64,000 bases of DNA from Gordonia sp. SID5947. GTDB lineage: Bacteria; Actinomycetota; Actinomycetes; Mycobacteriales; Mycobacteriaceae. The stretch is taken from the NCBI RefSeq assembly GCF_009862785.1, contig NZ_WWHU01000001.1, forward strand, positions 2,914,001 to 2,978,000, in the 5' to 3' direction. The position numbers and the translations under genes are program-made. Under the pieces are notes generated by a model. The model saw nothing but the letters and a program-made list of their open reading frames with translations. It had not been told where the DNA came from and did not search any database. Positions 18,826-28,320 of this stretch are shown here, in pieces. The stretch's first letter is position 1, and every line of letters begins with the position of its first letter.

Positions 18826-19289
18826 GGCTGCGTCCTTCCGCCGTAGGTGGCGATCTTGTATTCGGTTGCGGCAAGCGACAATGTCAGCTCCGCGATCTGG
18901 CGTCGCACCGTGTCACGGTGCTCGAGCAACATCTCCAGGCGTTCGTCGACGGTCTCGTCACCGCGGTCGACCAGCTCCACATAGTGCTGGAGGTCGCGGA
19001 TGGCCATGCCCGACAGCCTCATCCGCGTGAGGAACACCAGCCGACGAACCGCCGCGGCATCGTAGGTCCGGTTTCCGGCACTGTCGCGCGGGACGTCCAC
19101 CAGGCCGATGCGCTCGTAGTAACGGAGGGTGTGCGCGGAGACCCCGAGCAGGTCCGCGGCCTCCGCGATCGTGAGAACGCCGTCGATCTCGTCGGCCTCC
19201 ACCAACTGATGGATGACCTCGACGGACAGCGGCCCGTCGTGTTCACCCAGCGCGGCGAGCGCCTTGTTCATGAGGTGATCTGTGCTCAT
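18822..19289 (-). CDS. MerR family transcriptional regulator
   Basis: About 155 residues. The winged-helix DNA-binding domain [31 protein letters not shown] sits near residues 37-68 rather than at the very N terminus, preceded by an unusual extension of about 35 residues. A coiled dimerisation helix follows. No cysteine pattern for metal sensing is seen; it resembles the aldehyde or drug-responsive MerR group. ATG 19289 follows TAGCGT and 7 bases, so it is likely leaderless. It is the first gene of a two-gene operon with the aldo/keto reductase and probably autoregulates it. Confidence 0.88.
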   Translation of the reverse strand: MSTDHLMNKALAALGEHDGPLSVEVIHQLVEADEIDGVLTIAEAADLLGVSAHTLRYYERIGLVDVPRDSAGNRTYDAAAVRRLVFLTRMRLSGMAIRDLQHYVELVDRGDETVDERLEMLLEHRDTVRRQIAELTLSLAATEYKIATYGGRTQP

Positions 19290-19352
19290 GCAGATGACGC
19301 TAGGCCTTCGAGCGCACTCCAACGCAAGGCCGAGCGGTTCCGGGGTACTCGG

Positions 19353-20267
19353 TCAGTAGTCGCTGCCCGGCGTGACGACCGCGAGGAGTTCCTCGCCGGC
19401 CCGGAACCGACGGATGTTCTCGGCCAGCCACGGCGCCATCGTGCGGGTGAGCCCCGACGACGGGTTCGCGACATGCGGGGTGATGATGACATTCGGCAGC
19501 GACCAGAGCGGGTCGTCGTGCGCGGGCGGCTCGGGATCGGTGACGTCGAGAGCCGCGCCGGCGATCTGCCCTTCCCGCAACGCGGTCAGCAACGCAGCCT
19601 GATCGACCAGCGGACCCCTCGCCACGTTCACGACCCACGCGTGCTCGGGGAGCGCGGCGAGTGACCGCGCGTTGATGATGTGCCGGGTCTCCGCGGTCGC
19701 GGGGGCTGCGAGCACCACGTGATCGGTCTGGCCCCACACCTCGTCGGTGCGGTCCGACGGCAGCGTGAGGGCCGCGCCCTCGACCGTCCGTCCGGACCTG
19801 TTCACCGCGACCACATCGGCACCGCACGCGGTCAGTCGCGGTATCAGCGACGCGGCGATCCCGCCCGCACCGATGATGGCGACCGTCGAACCGTGCAGCG
19901 AACGGACCGCGGCGTCGATCGGCTCCTTGTCCCAGTGGCGCAGTACCGCGGTGTTGACCTGTCGCAGGCCGGCGAGCAGCAAGGTCAACGCGTGCTCGGC
20001 CACGTTCTCGGCATAGAAGCCGCTCGCATTGGTCCAGAGGCGTCGGTCGTCGATGACCCCGGCGGAGACGAATTCCTCGATGCCCGCGGTCTTGAGGGCC
20101 ACCCATTCGACGTGGTCCGGCAACTCGGGGAAGTCCGCGCCTGCGCCGATCCACACGAGCACGCGTGCCTCGTCGATCCCGACCACCCGCCCGCCCGCGT
20201 CCTCGACGGCGGCCACCAGGTGCCGGTCCGGGGTGGGCTCGACGGCGACGGGCAGCCCCGCACTCAT
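19353..20267 (-). CDS. D-isomer specific 2-hydroxyacid dehydrogenase
   Basis: About 304 residues. NAD-binding motif [13 protein letters not shown] (a GxGxxA type), catalytic Arg in VARGPLVD, Glu in DVTDPEPP and His in [11 protein letters not shown]. The family reduces 2-oxoacids to D-2-hydroxyacids or the reverse. At 304 residues it lacks the regulatory C-terminal domain of SerA. The start ATG 20267 overlaps the stop of the RNase HI gene by 4 bases. This coupling is odd functionally but fits the compact gene packing of this window. Confidence 0.88.
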   Translation of the reverse strand: MSAGLPVAVEPTPDRHLVAAVEDAGGRVVGIDEARVLVWIGAGADFPELPDHVEWVALKTAGIEEFVSAGVIDDRRLWTNASGFYAENVAEHALTLLLAGLRQVNTAVLRHWDKEPIDAAVRSLHGSTVAIIGAGGIAASLIPRLTACGADVVAVNRSGRTVEGAALTLPSDRTDEVWGQTDHVVLAAPATAETRHIINARSLAALPEHAWVVNVARGPLVDQAALLTALREGQIAGAALDVTDPEPPAHDDPLWSLPNVIITPHVANPSSGLTRTMAPWLAENIRRFRAGEELLAVVTPGSDY

Positions 20268-20776
20268 CGTCGCGCCTCCGCGATCTGCCGCGCGGCCGTG
20301 GTCGCGAGTTCGTCGGCGATCTCGTTGTAGTGGTCGCCCGCGTGCCCCTTCACCCACTTCCAGGTGACCTGGTGCCGCTTCTCCTCGTCGATCAGGCGCC
20401 GCCACAGGTCGGCGTTCTTCACCGGCTTCTTGTCGGCGGTCTTCCAGCCGTTCCGCTGCCAGCCGGCGACCCATTTGGTGATGCCGTTGCGGACATAACT
20501 CGAGTCCGTGTAGAGGATCACGGTCGACGGCTTCCTCAGCGCGGCCAGCGCCTCGATGGCGCCCGTCAGTTCCATCTTGTTGTTCGTGGTGTCCGGATCG
20601 GAGCCGGAGATCCGCTTCTCGTGCTGCCGGTATCTCAGCACCGCGCCCCAGCCTCCCGGACCCGGATTCCCCAAGCACGCGCCGTCGGAGGAGATCTCCA
20701 CGACGTCGGTGGAGCCGGGCTCCACGGTGTCGCTCGGGGTCACGATCTGCGGGTCGTCGAACACGGCGTCGGTCAC
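20264..20776 (-). CDS. rnhA: Ribonuclease HI
   Basis: 170 residues, cleaves RNA in RNA-DNA hybrids using two metal ions. The catalytic acidic residues are present in order: Asp in [17 protein letters not shown], Glu in [10 protein letters not shown], Asp in YTDSSYV and the late Asp in EIADELA. The basic handle region ([21 protein letters not shown]) is retained. GTG 20776 follows TACCCT and 7 bases, probably leaderless. It is translationally coupled to the downstream hydroxyacid dehydrogenase. Confidence 0.95.
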   Translation of the reverse strand: MTDAVFDDPQIVTPSDTVEPGSTDVVEISSDGACLGNPGPGGWGAVLRYRQHEKRISGSDPDTTNNKMELTGAIEALAALRKPSTVILYTDSSYVRNGITKWVAGWQRNGWKTADKKPVKNADLWRRLIDEEKRHQVTWKWVKGHAGDHYNEIADELATTAARQIAEARR

Positions 20777-20860
20777 CCAACGAAGGGTACTGCACCCCTC
20801 CCGGGGCCGTGCCGGCCACGATTGCCGTCTTCTTCGCTGCTCGTGACCGCCCACGCGCAC

Positions 20861-20866
20861 TACGCT
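20861..20866 (+). promoter_or_regulatory. -10 box of a leaderless promoter (tam)
   Basis: TACGCT, then GGAACC (6 bases) and ATG 20873. There is no separate Shine-Dalgarno. It lies divergently to the rnhA start, whose TACCCT box is at 20784-20789 on the other strand. Confidence 0.65.
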
Positions 20867-20872
20867 GGAACC

Positions 20873-21643
20873 ATGCAGACCTGGGATCCGGACCGCTACC
20901 TGCAATTCTCCGATGACCGCGCACGGCCGTACCTCGACCTCATCGCCCAGATCCCGACGGCACCGTCGACGATCGTCGACCTCGGTTGCGGTCCAGGTCA
21001 TCTCACCCGCCACCTGCGCGCACTCTGGCCGGAGGCGCAGGTGCTGGGCATCGATTCGTCGGCCGAGATGATCGACACGGCGATCCGTGAGAACACCGAT
21101 GCGCTGGCCAACTACGACATCGCCGACGCGGCCGGCTGGGCGCCCAACCAACCCGTCGACCTCATCGTCTCCAATGCGATGTTCCAGTGGGTGCCCGACC
21201 ATTTCGACGTCATCGAGCGACTGCTGACACATCTCACCGACAGCGGGGTCTTCGCCCTGCAGGTTCCCGACAACGTCGACGCGCCCACCTACCGGTCGAT
21301 CCTCGAACTCGCCGACGACCCGCGCTTCGCCGACCAGCTCTCCGGGGTCCGGCGGGTACCGCGTTTCGGTCCGCTCGAATACCTGACCTTCTTCACCGAG
21401 CGCGGCTTCTCGACGAATGCGTGGTCGACGACCTATCTCCATGTCCTGCACGGCGACGACCCGGTGTACGACTGGATCTCCGGAACGGCGGCGCGCCCGT
21501 TCCTGCAGGCCCTCGACGACGGCACCCGGGACGTCTTCGTCAGCGAACTCAAGGACCGCCTGCGCGCGGCGTACCCCGCGGAGCCCTGGGGGACGGTGCT
21601 GCCGTTCCGGCGGACGTTCGCGGTGGCGGTGCCCTCCGACTGA
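20873..21643 (+). CDS. tam: Trans-aconitate 2-methyltransferase
   Basis: 256 residues, a SAM-dependent methyltransferase that methylates trans-aconitate, an inhibitory by-product of aconitase. The N terminus [20 protein letters not shown] is family-specific, motif [12 protein letters not shown] binds SAM, and [11 protein letters not shown] and [12 protein letters not shown] match Tam proteins. Length is typical. It is convergent with the HTH-citrate synthase gene, a thematic neighbour in citrate metabolism, though regulatory linkage is not shown. Confidence 0.92.
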   Translation: MQTWDPDRYLQFSDDRARPYLDLIAQIPTAPSTIVDLGCGPGHLTRHLRALWPEAQVLGIDSSAEMIDTAIRENTDALANYDIADAAGWAPNQPVDLIVSNAMFQWVPDHFDVIERLLTHLTDSGVFALQVPDNVDAPTYRSILELADDPRFADQLSGVRRVPRFGPLEYLTFFTERGFSTNAWSTTYLHVLHGDDPVYDWISGTAARPFLQALDDGTRDVFVSELKDRLRAAYPAEPWGTVLPFRRTFAVAVPSD

Positions 21644-21656
21644 GTCGGCCCGCCGG

Positions 21657-22880
21657 TCACCGCGTGGCCGGCCGCACTCCCGTGTACACGCCCTCCGGCC
21701 GGAACCGGAGGTGCCGCTCGTCGTACTCCTCGAGGGCGTGGGCGGTCCATCCGACCATCCGGGCGAGCGCGAAGATCGTCTCGGCGGCGTCCGATCGCAT
21801 CCGGTAGCGGAGCGCGACGGCGGCCAGCACGAGATCCGAGTTCACGAACGTCGCTTCGGGCAGTTGAGCACGAATCTCCTCGAGGGCCGGCAGCACTCGC
21901 GGATCGCCGCCGTCGGCGTCGGTGAGCACGTTCACGAGATGTTCCGCCCTCGGATCCCGGTGTCGGTAGACCACATGTCCGGTTCCGGGTATCTCTGCGC
22001 CGAGATAGAGATGCTCGGCAACGGCCCCGGCCGGATCGTCGAGCGAGGCAACGAGAAAGCGGCGGGCCAATGTCGTCGCTCCGCCGTGGACCGGGCCGTC
22101 GAACGCGCCGAGGCCTGCGCCCAACACCGCGTAGATACTGCCGCGAGCACTGGCCGCCACCCGCGCGGCCACCGCGCCTGCCGACAGATCGTGATCGGCC
22201 AGCAGAACGAGCGCGGCGTCGAGGAGCGCGATCTTCTGCGGTGACGGCGGGTCGTCGGTGAGACACGGCCACAGACGTTCGGCGATCGTCCCCGGCTGCC
22301 CGGTCCCGTCGCCGAGGACATCGACACATGCCGTGATGACCCTCGACGCCGTGGCAGCGACCGTCGGCAGATCGCGGCGGTGTCGACGGGTATCACGCGC
22401 ACCGAGGACGTCGACGGACAGTCGGATGAGGTCGAGACCGCGCGCAGCCGGCCCGCCCGCCTCTCGGATCACCGCCGTCGTCGATGCGTCGACCGCTGCG
22501 GACGGCCACTGACCATCCGTGTCCCACAACAGGTTCGCCACCTCCTCGAAGCTGTGGTCGCGGGCCAGCGCGACCACGTCGTGTCCGCGGTAGTACAGCC
22601 GGTCGTCCTGCAGCAGCGTCAGCCGCGTCCGTATCCGCTCCACCACTCCGGCGGGCGCGCGCCGCGGACGCCCCGCGGCCACGGCCTCGACCTCCTCGAC
22701 CGCGAAGACGCTCCCGTCGACGCCGTCGATCCGGATGCTCGTCATGCGTCCGCGACTCACATAGGCGTAGACGGTGGCGACCTTCACGCCGAGGAACCGG
22801 GCCACCTGCTCGGTAGTCAGGTAGTCGCGGCCGTCGTGGTGGATCGGTTTCGGGAAACGTCGCGTATGGGTCCGTGGCAC
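21657..22880 (-). CDS. Citrate synthase-like protein fused to a DNA-binding (HTH) domain
   Basis: 407 residues. Residues about 17-60 ([26 protein letters not shown]) form a MerR/excisionase-type helix-turn-helix; the remainder is a citrate synthase fold. The active-site elements remain: His in [10 protein letters not shown], His in [13 protein letters not shown] and a candidate Asp in VNSDLVLAA. Fused HTH-citrate synthases are known in actinobacteria but poorly understood. It may sense acyl-CoA or oxaloacetate and control the divergent citrate synthase. The start is GTG 22880. Whether it has enzymatic activity cannot be read from sequence. Confidence 0.88.
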   Translation of the reverse strand: MPRTHTRRFPKPIHHDGRDYLTTEQVARFLGVKVATVYAYVSRGRMTSIRIDGVDGSVFAVEEVEAVAAGRPRRAPAGVVERIRTRLTLLQDDRLYYRGHDVVALARDHSFEEVANLLWDTDGQWPSAAVDASTTAVIREAGGPAARGLDLIRLSVDVLGARDTRRHRRDLPTVAATASRVITACVDVLGDGTGQPGTIAERLWPCLTDDPPSPQKIALLDAALVLLADHDLSAGAVAARVAASARGSIYAVLGAGLGAFDGPVHGGATTLARRFLVASLDDPAGAVAEHLYLGAEIPGTGHVVYRHRDPRAEHLVNVLTDADGGDPRVLPALEEIRAQLPEATFVNSDLVLAAVALRYRMRSDAAETIFALARMVGWTAHALEEYDERHLRFRPEGVYTGVRPATR

Positions 22881-22883
22881 ATA

Positions 22884-22918
22884 TTGATCAAATCAACATT
22901 GACCCCACTGATCAACAT
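22884..22918. promoter_or_regulatory. Repeat-containing divergent promoter of the two citrate-synthase genes
   Basis: The 98-base gap is locally AT-rich. It holds the palindrome TTGATCAA (22884-22891), a second TGATCAA (22909-22915) and ATCAACAT twice (22892-22899 and 22911-22918). Repeated half-sites like these between a DNA-binding-domain gene and its divergent partner are what an autoregulatory operator would look like. The binding protein is inferred. Confidence 0.55.
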
Positions 22919-22978
22919 CGCGCATCGTGAGCGAATGGCACGCCGAAGGGGTTGCCACACAAGAGAGGTGGTGTCGTG

Positions 22979-24121
22979 ATGGATCAGTTGATCGCACCGG
23001 AAGGACTGGCGAACGTCGTCGTCGCCGACACAGAGATCGGCGATGTGCGCGGTGACGAGGGGTTCTATCACTATCGCGAGCACTCCGCGATCGAGCTCGC
23101 ACGGACCCGGACCTTCGAGGAGGTCTGGTATCTCTTCGTCCACGGCGCACTTCCCGACCGCGCCGAGCTGTCCGGATTCCGTTCCGCGGCGGCACCGCTG
23201 GGCACGCTGCCCGACGAACTGGCCGGCCTGCTCCGGACCGTCGCCGTGCTCGGTGACGAGCGGGACACACTTGCCGGCCTGCGGACAGTGCTGTCGGCGG
23301 CCGGACCGGCCCAGCATGCTGCCCCGCTCTGGGAGAGCGACGCGGAATCCATCCGGCGCGATGCGATGCGGGTGGCGGCCCTCACCCCCACGACCCTGGC
23401 CGCGGTGCACCGAATCCGCATCGGTGAGGAGCCGGTCGCCCCCGCTCCGGACCTCTCCGTGGCGGCCAACTGGCTGTATCAGGTCACCGGGCGGCGTCCG
23501 GAACCCGCCCACGCTCGCGCGATCGAGCAATACCTGATCGCGACCATCGATCACGGGTTCAACGCCTCCACCTTCACCGCCCGGGTGATCGCGTCGACCG
23601 GCGCAGACGTCTACGCGGCGGTCTGCGGCGCTCTCGGCGCGTTCTCGGGTCCGCTGCACGGCGGCGCACCGGACCGTGCCCTGGACGCGCTCGACGAGAT
23701 CGCCCGCCACGGTGACGCGACCGCGTGGGCTCGTGAGCAGGTGGCCGCGCACCGCCGGATCATGGGTTTCGGGCATGCCGTGTACCGGACCGTCGATCCA
23801 CGTTCGGAATTGCTGCGGTCCATCGCCCTCGAACTCGGTGGGCCGACCGTCGACCAGGCCGTCGATGTGGAACGCCAGGTGGTCGCGGTGTTGCGGGAGG
23901 CCCATCCTGACCAGCCTCGATACGCCAACGTCGAGTTCTACGCAGGTGTCGTGATGGAGGCCTGCGGGGTCCCCCGGTCCATGTTCACCCCGACGTTCGC
24001 GGTCAGTCGCGTCGTCGGATGGTGCGCCAACATCGCCGAACAAGCGCGGTCACGCAAGATCATCCGCCCGCGTGCGCGCTATGTCGGCCCGGCCGTGTCG
24101 GTGGCGCCGACGTCACGGTGA
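22979..24121 (+). CDS. Citrate synthase / 2-methylcitrate synthase family protein
   Basis: About 380 residues, condenses an acyl-CoA with oxaloacetate. The family elements are clear: HGFNASTFTARV, GAFSGPLHGGAP with catalytic His, RIMGFGHAVYRTVDPR with the second His, and FTPTFAVSRVVGWCANIAEQ. The third catalytic position, usually Asp in NVDFYSG, reads Glu in NVEFYAG. Such Glu variants occur in a subgroup of actinobacterial proteins. ATG 22979 was chosen because AGGTGG lies 8 bases upstream. It is divergent from the HTH-fused paralogue. Citrate versus methylcitrate specificity is undecided. Confidence 0.88.
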   Translation: MDQLIAPEGLANVVVADTEIGDVRGDEGFYHYREHSAIELARTRTFEEVWYLFVHGALPDRAELSGFRSAAAPLGTLPDELAGLLRTVAVLGDERDTLAGLRTVLSAAGPAQHAAPLWESDAESIRRDAMRVAALTPTTLAAVHRIRIGEEPVAPAPDLSVAANWLYQVTGRRPEPAHARAIEQYLIATIDHGFNASTFTARVIASTGADVYAAVCGALGAFSGPLHGGAPDRALDALDEIARHGDATAWAREQVAAHRRIMGFGHAVYRTVDPRSELLRSIALELGGPTVDQAVDVERQVVAVLREAHPDQPRYANVEFYAGVVMEACGVPRSMFTPTFAVSRVVGWCANIAEQARSRKIIRPRARYVGPAVSVAPTSR

Positions 24122-24220
24122 TCGGGTAACGCCTGCGTCTCGGTTCGAGGTACGCCCTGGGGTTGAACACGACAGTTCTGCAACACTGGCACCACTTGTC
24201 ACAGGCCCCTGGGAGTACCC

Positions 24221-25480
24221 ATGTCCGGATGGCGGAAGCTTCTCACCGCTACGACGATCGCGGCACTGAGCGCGGCCGGCACCGCGCTGGTGTCCGCGCC
24301 CGCCCACGCGTCGCTCTGCAGTGCGGTCGGCTTCCACGGCGGCGACGTCGGCAGCACCGGGAGTTCCGGATCGAGTCAGATCGGCCTCGGCAGCATGGAC
24401 TTCGGCAGCTACCGGGCGGGCGGCAAGAAGCCACAGGGCCCCCTCGTCAAGCTCCGCGGCGCGAGCAAGGCGATCCAATGGGTGACCGGCCCACGCAGCC
24501 CCAACCGCACCGACCAACGGTTCTCCATCACCGCCACCGACGTGGGAGTGCCGTGGGACAACGGTTCCGGACAGGTGCTGATGGCATTCGGGGACACGTG
24601 GGGCAGATGCGCGGGCCAGATGGTGTGGCGTCACAACACGATGTTGCGGAGCAGCGGCAACACGGACCTCGACAAGGGCATCACCTTCCCGAACGCCGTC
24701 CCCGGGGCCATCCGGTCCGGAGCCTCGGTGACGCCCGCACATCCGGCCTTCGCGCAACCCATGCTCAACGCGGTCGCGGTCCGCAACACCGAGGTCGGCA
24801 AGATCCCGACCGGCGGCATCTCGATCAACGGCGTCCAGTACATGAGCTATATGTCGATCCACCGGTGGACGGGGCCGGGCAGGTGGGTGACGAACTACTC
24901 GGGGATCGCGGTCTCCCGCAACAACGGACAGACCTGGACCACCGACGACAACACCGTCCGTGCGAATCTCGACCTCACGGTGCCCGGCATCACCCAGCTC
25001 GCACAGGGCCACGGCCGCTTCCAGATGGGTGCGTTTCTGCGCTCCGGCGGATACGTGTACCAATACGGCACCCCCAACGGTCGGCTCGGCGCGGCCTTCG
25101 TCTCCAGGTTCCGCCCGGCGGACATCTTGAATCTGAACCGATACGAGTACTACCGGGGCGGCGGTTGGTCGCCGCGGCCGATCGACGCCGTGCCGATCGT
25201 GCGACCACCGATGAGCGAGCTGTCGGTCGCCTACAACCGATACCTGAAGCGGTTCGTCATGCTCTCCGAACGCGCAGGCAACATCGTGCTGCGCACCTCA
25301 CCCACCCCGGTCGGGCCGTGGAGCAATGAGCGGGTGATCGTGCCGGCCGCGCAGCCGCACGGTCTCTACGCGCCATACATCCATCCGCGGTCGACCGGAC
25401 GCTCCCTGTACTTCGTCGCATCCCGCTGGGACGACTACAACGTCATGCTCATTCGGACCGACCTGGCCAAGGTCGGCTGA
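24221..25480 (+). CDS. Secreted DUF4185 domain-containing protein
   Basis: 419 residues with a typical signal peptide (cleavage near residue 30, AHA|SLC). The body has the DUF4185 pattern: TATDVGVPWDNGSGQVLMAFGDTWG, then repeated blade-like units including YMSYMSIHRW, SRNNGQTWTTD, YVYQYGTPNGR and PVGPWSNE, suggesting a five-bladed beta-propeller of glycosidase-like fold. It probably acts on cell-wall or environmental glycans, though no activity is proven. ATG 24221 is preceded by GGGAG. It is monocistronic. Confidence 0.85.
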   Translation: MSGWRKLLTATTIAALSAAGTALVSAPAHASLCSAVGFHGGDVGSTGSSGSSQIGLGSMDFGSYRAGGKKPQGPLVKLRGASKAIQWVTGPRSPNRTDQRFSITATDVGVPWDNGSGQVLMAFGDTWGRCAGQMVWRHNTMLRSSGNTDLDKGITFPNAVPGAIRSGASVTPAHPAFAQPMLNAVAVRNTEVGKIPTGGISINGVQYMSYMSIHRWTGPGRWVTNYSGIAVSRNNGQTWTTDDNTVRANLDLTVPGITQLAQGHGRFQMGAFLRSGGYVYQYGTPNGRLGAAFVSRFRPADILNLNRYEYYRGGGWSPRPIDAVPIVRPPMSELSVAYNRYLKRFVMLSERAGNIVLRTSPTPVGPWSNERVIVPAAQPHGLYAPYIHPRSTGRSLYFVASRWDDYNVMLIRTDLAKVG

Positions 25481-25578
25481 GACGGGCGATTCGCTCGCAT
25501 GTCATGGCCGCTGTCGGGTCCGCGGCGTAACGTCGGGACCAGTCGCCGACCCACCGATGCTCAGTGAGGAGTGTGATC

Positions 25579-25776
25579 ATGGGTCAACCCGCCCCTCCCC
25601 CACCGCCGCCGCCGGAACCGGTCCCCGCTCCGGAGCCGATCCCCGAACCACCACCGGAGCCGCCGATCCCGGTGCCGGAACCCGAGCCGATCCCTGCGCC
25701 GGGTCCCGATCCCGATCCGGGGCCGGAACCCGGTCCACCGCAACCAGATCCGCCGCCGCGGCCGGTCATCATCTGA
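25579..25776 (+). CDS. Tiny proline-rich protein with PEP repeats
   Basis: 65 residues, over half of them proline, with almost no hydrophobic or basic residues. It starts MGQPAP, contains a run of seven prolines near residues 6-12, then repeated PEP/PPEP/PDPDPGPEP units, and ends PRPVII. No signal peptide or domain. A clear AGGAG 7 bases before ATG 25579 and a following tight gap to a well-initiated gene argue that it is real. It would be strongly dependent on EF-P for translation through the proline run. The function is unknown; it could be an envelope spacer or a regulatory leader peptide for the next gene. Confidence 0.6.
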   Translation: MGQPAPPPPPPPEPVPAPEPIPEPPPEPPIPVPEPEPIPAPGPDPDPGPEPGPPQPDPPPRPVII

Positions 25777-25804
25777 CCGGGCCCCCACCCCACCGAGGAG
25801 AACG

Positions 25805-26335
25805 ATGCCCCGTCGCGTAGTCCTGATCCGCGCGATCAACGTGGGTGGAGCAAAGCTCCCGATGGCCGATCTTCGGGCGATGGCAGAGGAACTCGGCGCC
25901 ACAAATGTGTCCACCTACATCGCATCGGGCAATCTCCTCTGCGATCCGCCAGCGGCGACCGACGAATTCGACCGTGCCCTCGAGGCGGCGATCACCGAGC
26001 GTTTCGGCTACGAACGCGAGGTGATCAGCCGATCGCGCGACGACCTGGCCGCCGCTCTCGACGCTCACCCGTTCACCGTCGTCGACCCGAAGTTCTCGTA
26101 CGTCTACTGCCTCACGGGCGTACCCAGCACCGCCAAGGCCGCCGAGTTCGAGAAGCGGGACTTCGGCGACGACGAGCTCACCGTCATCGGCAACGACCTG
26201 CACATCCGGTTCGCCGCCGGGGCGGGCAAGTCGAAACTGAGCGCACCGGTGATCGCCAAAGGCCTTGGCGTCCAGGGCACCGGGCGCAATCTCAAGACGG
26301 TCCGCACACTCATCGACCTCGCCGACAGGGACTGA
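25805..26335 (+). CDS. DUF1697 domain-containing protein
   Basis: 176 residues. The family start VVLIRAINVGGAKLPMADLRAMAEELG and YIASGNLLCDPP are diagnostic for DUF1697, a cytoplasmic family without known function. GGAG lies just before ATG 25805. It is 28 bases after the proline-rich gene, so they are probably co-transcribed. Its stop codon directly abuts the stop codon of the convergent ClC gene with no space between. Confidence 0.85.
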   Translation: MPRRVVLIRAINVGGAKLPMADLRAMAEELGATNVSTYIASGNLLCDPPAATDEFDRALEAAITERFGYEREVISRSRDDLAAALDAHPFTVVDPKFSYVYCLTGVPSTAKAAEFEKRDFGDDELTVIGNDLHIRFAAGAGKSKLSAPVIAKGLGVQGTGRNLKTVRTLIDLADRD

Positions 26336-27724
26336 TCAGTTGGTGGGCGGTGGCTGGTAGGTCGCCGTCGGCGGAGGATGCTTGCGCAGCATGCGCACCC
26401 GGAGCGCATCGTAGATCGGCGGTGACCGCAGCAATGACGCGACGACCACCGCCATCGCCCCCGACATCAGCATCGGGATGGTGACAGTGGTGACCGCGGT
26501 CATCTCGATCACGAGGACCAGGCCGGTGAACGGCGCCCGGACGATCGAGGCGAACAACGTGGACATCCCGACCAGCGCGAAAGCGATCGTGAGGTCGGTG
26601 TGCAGTCCGGGTACCACGACGTCGGTGATGCGACCCGCGATGAGTCCCATCAGCGCTCCGAGCGCCAGGATCGGCGCGAAGATGCCGCCGGGGGTGCCTG
26701 CCGCGTACGACACCGGACCGGCGATGAATCGCGCCGCGACATAAAGGATCACGACGGGCAGCGCGAACCGCTGGCCGGCCAGGATGAGGTTCGCGAGCCC
26801 GTCCCCGCCACCGACCACCACCGGTTCGACGAAGAGCAGGGCGCCGACGGCCGCGCCGATGAGTCCGGCCTTCACGATCGCCGGTACGCGCCGCACCATG
26901 TCGAACCCCTCGAGGCACACCAGGATCAGCTTGTTGTAGACCACGCCGAGCACCCCGACGACGAGGCCGAAGACGGCGAAGATGGGCAGCGTCGTCAACG
27001 ACGGTGTCGGGACCGACCCGACATGCGTGAAGTCCGGCTCGTTCCCGAGGACCAGTCGACTCGCACCGACACCGATGGCCACCGCGACCATCGTCACGAT
27101 CGCCTCGCGCAGGCGGAAGGTCTTGGTGACCTCTTCGAAGATGAAGAACACCGCGCTGATCGGGGCGTTGAAGGCCACCGCGACACCGGTCCCCGACAGC
27201 ACGGTCTGCAGCAGCCGGACCTCGTCCTGCGCTCGGTTCGCGAATCGTCCGGCTGCGGCACCGATCGCGGCCGCCATGTGCACCGTGGGGCCCTCACGTC
27301 CGAGGACCATGCCGGCCACACCGACCGAGAGCAGCCCGCCGACGAACCGTGCCGGGACCACCGACAGCGGCGGCGGGTCGGCCTCACCGCGGTCGACTGC
27401 TTCCACATGCTGGATGCCGCTACCCGCGGAGAGCGGCTGCCACCTGGCGATCGCGGCCGCCGCGGCCGCCGCGACGGCCGACACCGCGATGGGGATCAGC
27501 CAGCCCCACGCCGCATGCCCGTGCGCCCAGTCGACGATCTCGCCACGCCAATGATCGGTGTGTTCGAGGACCCACCGGAAGGCACCGCCCACGAATCCGG
27601 CGACGGCTCCTGCGATCGCGGCGAGCACGAGGATGACCCAGAGCGTGCGACCGGTGAGGAGGTCCTCGGTGACGCCGGCATGGGCGGACGGCTCGTCGTC
27701 GGGCCCCCGGTCGGCCGCTGTCAA
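26336..27724 (-). CDS. ClC family chloride channel/exchanger
   Basis: 462 residues with ten or more hydrophobic helices. Selectivity motifs: AGSGIQ (GSGIP in most ClCs), GREGP with the gating glutamate retained, and GGIFAP. The retained glutamate suggests H+/Cl- exchange rather than a pure channel. The second Glu typical of exchangers was not located with certainty. The start appears to be TTG 27724, with other upstream starts possible. Its stop abuts the DUF1697 stop. No terminator separates them, so transcripts must overlap. Confidence 0.9.
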   Translation of the reverse strand: MTAADRGPDDEPSAHAGVTEDLLTGRTLWVILVLAAIAGAVAGFVGGAFRWVLEHTDHWRGEIVDWAHGHAAWGWLIPIAVSAVAAAAAAAIARWQPLSAGSGIQHVEAVDRGEADPPPLSVVPARFVGGLLSVGVAGMVLGREGPTVHMAAAIGAAAGRFANRAQDEVRLLQTVLSGTGVAVAFNAPISAVFFIFEEVTKTFRLREAIVTMVAVAIGVGASRLVLGNEPDFTHVGSVPTPSLTTLPIFAVFGLVVGVLGVVYNKLILVCLEGFDMVRRVPAIVKAGLIGAAVGALLFVEPVVVGGGDGLANLILAGQRFALPVVILYVAARFIAGPVSYAAGTPGGIFAPILALGALMGLIAGRITDVVVPGLHTDLTIAFALVGMSTLFASIVRAPFTGLVLVIEMTAVTTVTIPMLMSGAMAVVVASLLRSPPIYDALRVRMLRKHPPPTATYQPPPTN

Positions 27725-27767
27725 CGGTCACCCACGTCGCACCGTGCGGTCACATCGACCACTCGGG

Positions 27768-28256
27768 TCACGCGGCGGCGAGCGCCGACGTCACCTTCTC
27801 GAGGTCCGTGAGCTGGGTCTGTTTGGGTGCCTCCCACAGTTTCCGCGGGAGCTCTTCGAGTACCAGGATGGCCGTTTCCGCGGCGTCGAACCGGGCCGAC
27901 TTCTCGTCCTCGTCGGCCAGCTCCGCCGCCGCGATCAGCTTGTCGTCGAGGTCGAAGACGGCGTCGTCGAGACGATCACGGGCCGCGACCAGGTCCTGGT
28001 CGTGCGGGATCGCCGGGTTCGCGTGTACATCGGCGATCGCATACCGCACCCGTCGATGTAGGAGCGCCTCCCGGGAGGTCGCCGACGTCCATTCGACGGG
28101 TGCCCGACCGGGCTTGCCCGGGATCAGATCGGTCGATCGGGCGAACTTCTTGACCCGTTTGTCGGAATCCCAGGCGAACCACGCCGCGCCGCCCAGGATG
28201 AAAAGTGCCACCACGACGGTGATCACGATGACCAGGATCGCAACCACGCCGTTCAC
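27768..28256 (-). CDS. Unrecognised small membrane-anchored protein
   Basis: 162 residues. One N-terminal transmembrane helix (residues 4-28, very hydrophobic Val/Ile-rich) is followed by a charged soluble helical domain with DLDDKLIAAAELADEDEKSARFDAAE. No family recognised. It resembles the other anchored helical protein at 15610-16290 in layout, not in sequence. The start is GTG 28256 without a strong ribosome site. It stands upstream of the ClC gene on the same strand with a 43-base gap, so co-transcription is possible. Confidence 0.7.
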   Translation of the reverse strand: MNGVVAILVIVITVVVALFILGGAAWFAWDSDKRVKKFARSTDLIPGKPGRAPVEWTSATSREALLHRRVRYAIADVHANPAIPHDQDLVAARDRLDDAVFDLDDKLIAAAELADEDEKSARFDAAETAILVLEELPRKLWEAPKQTQLTDLEKVTSALAAA

Positions 28257-28320
28257 CTCGTCTCTGCGATCGTCGGCTCAGCCATGTATCGACCTTAGCC
28301 GTCGGCGGTCGGACGAAGGA

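Noticed and set aside
25584..25793. Glycine-rich antisense frame opposite the proline-rich gene
   Set aside because: Gly-rich repeats are the automatic complement of proline codons; there is no ribosome site.
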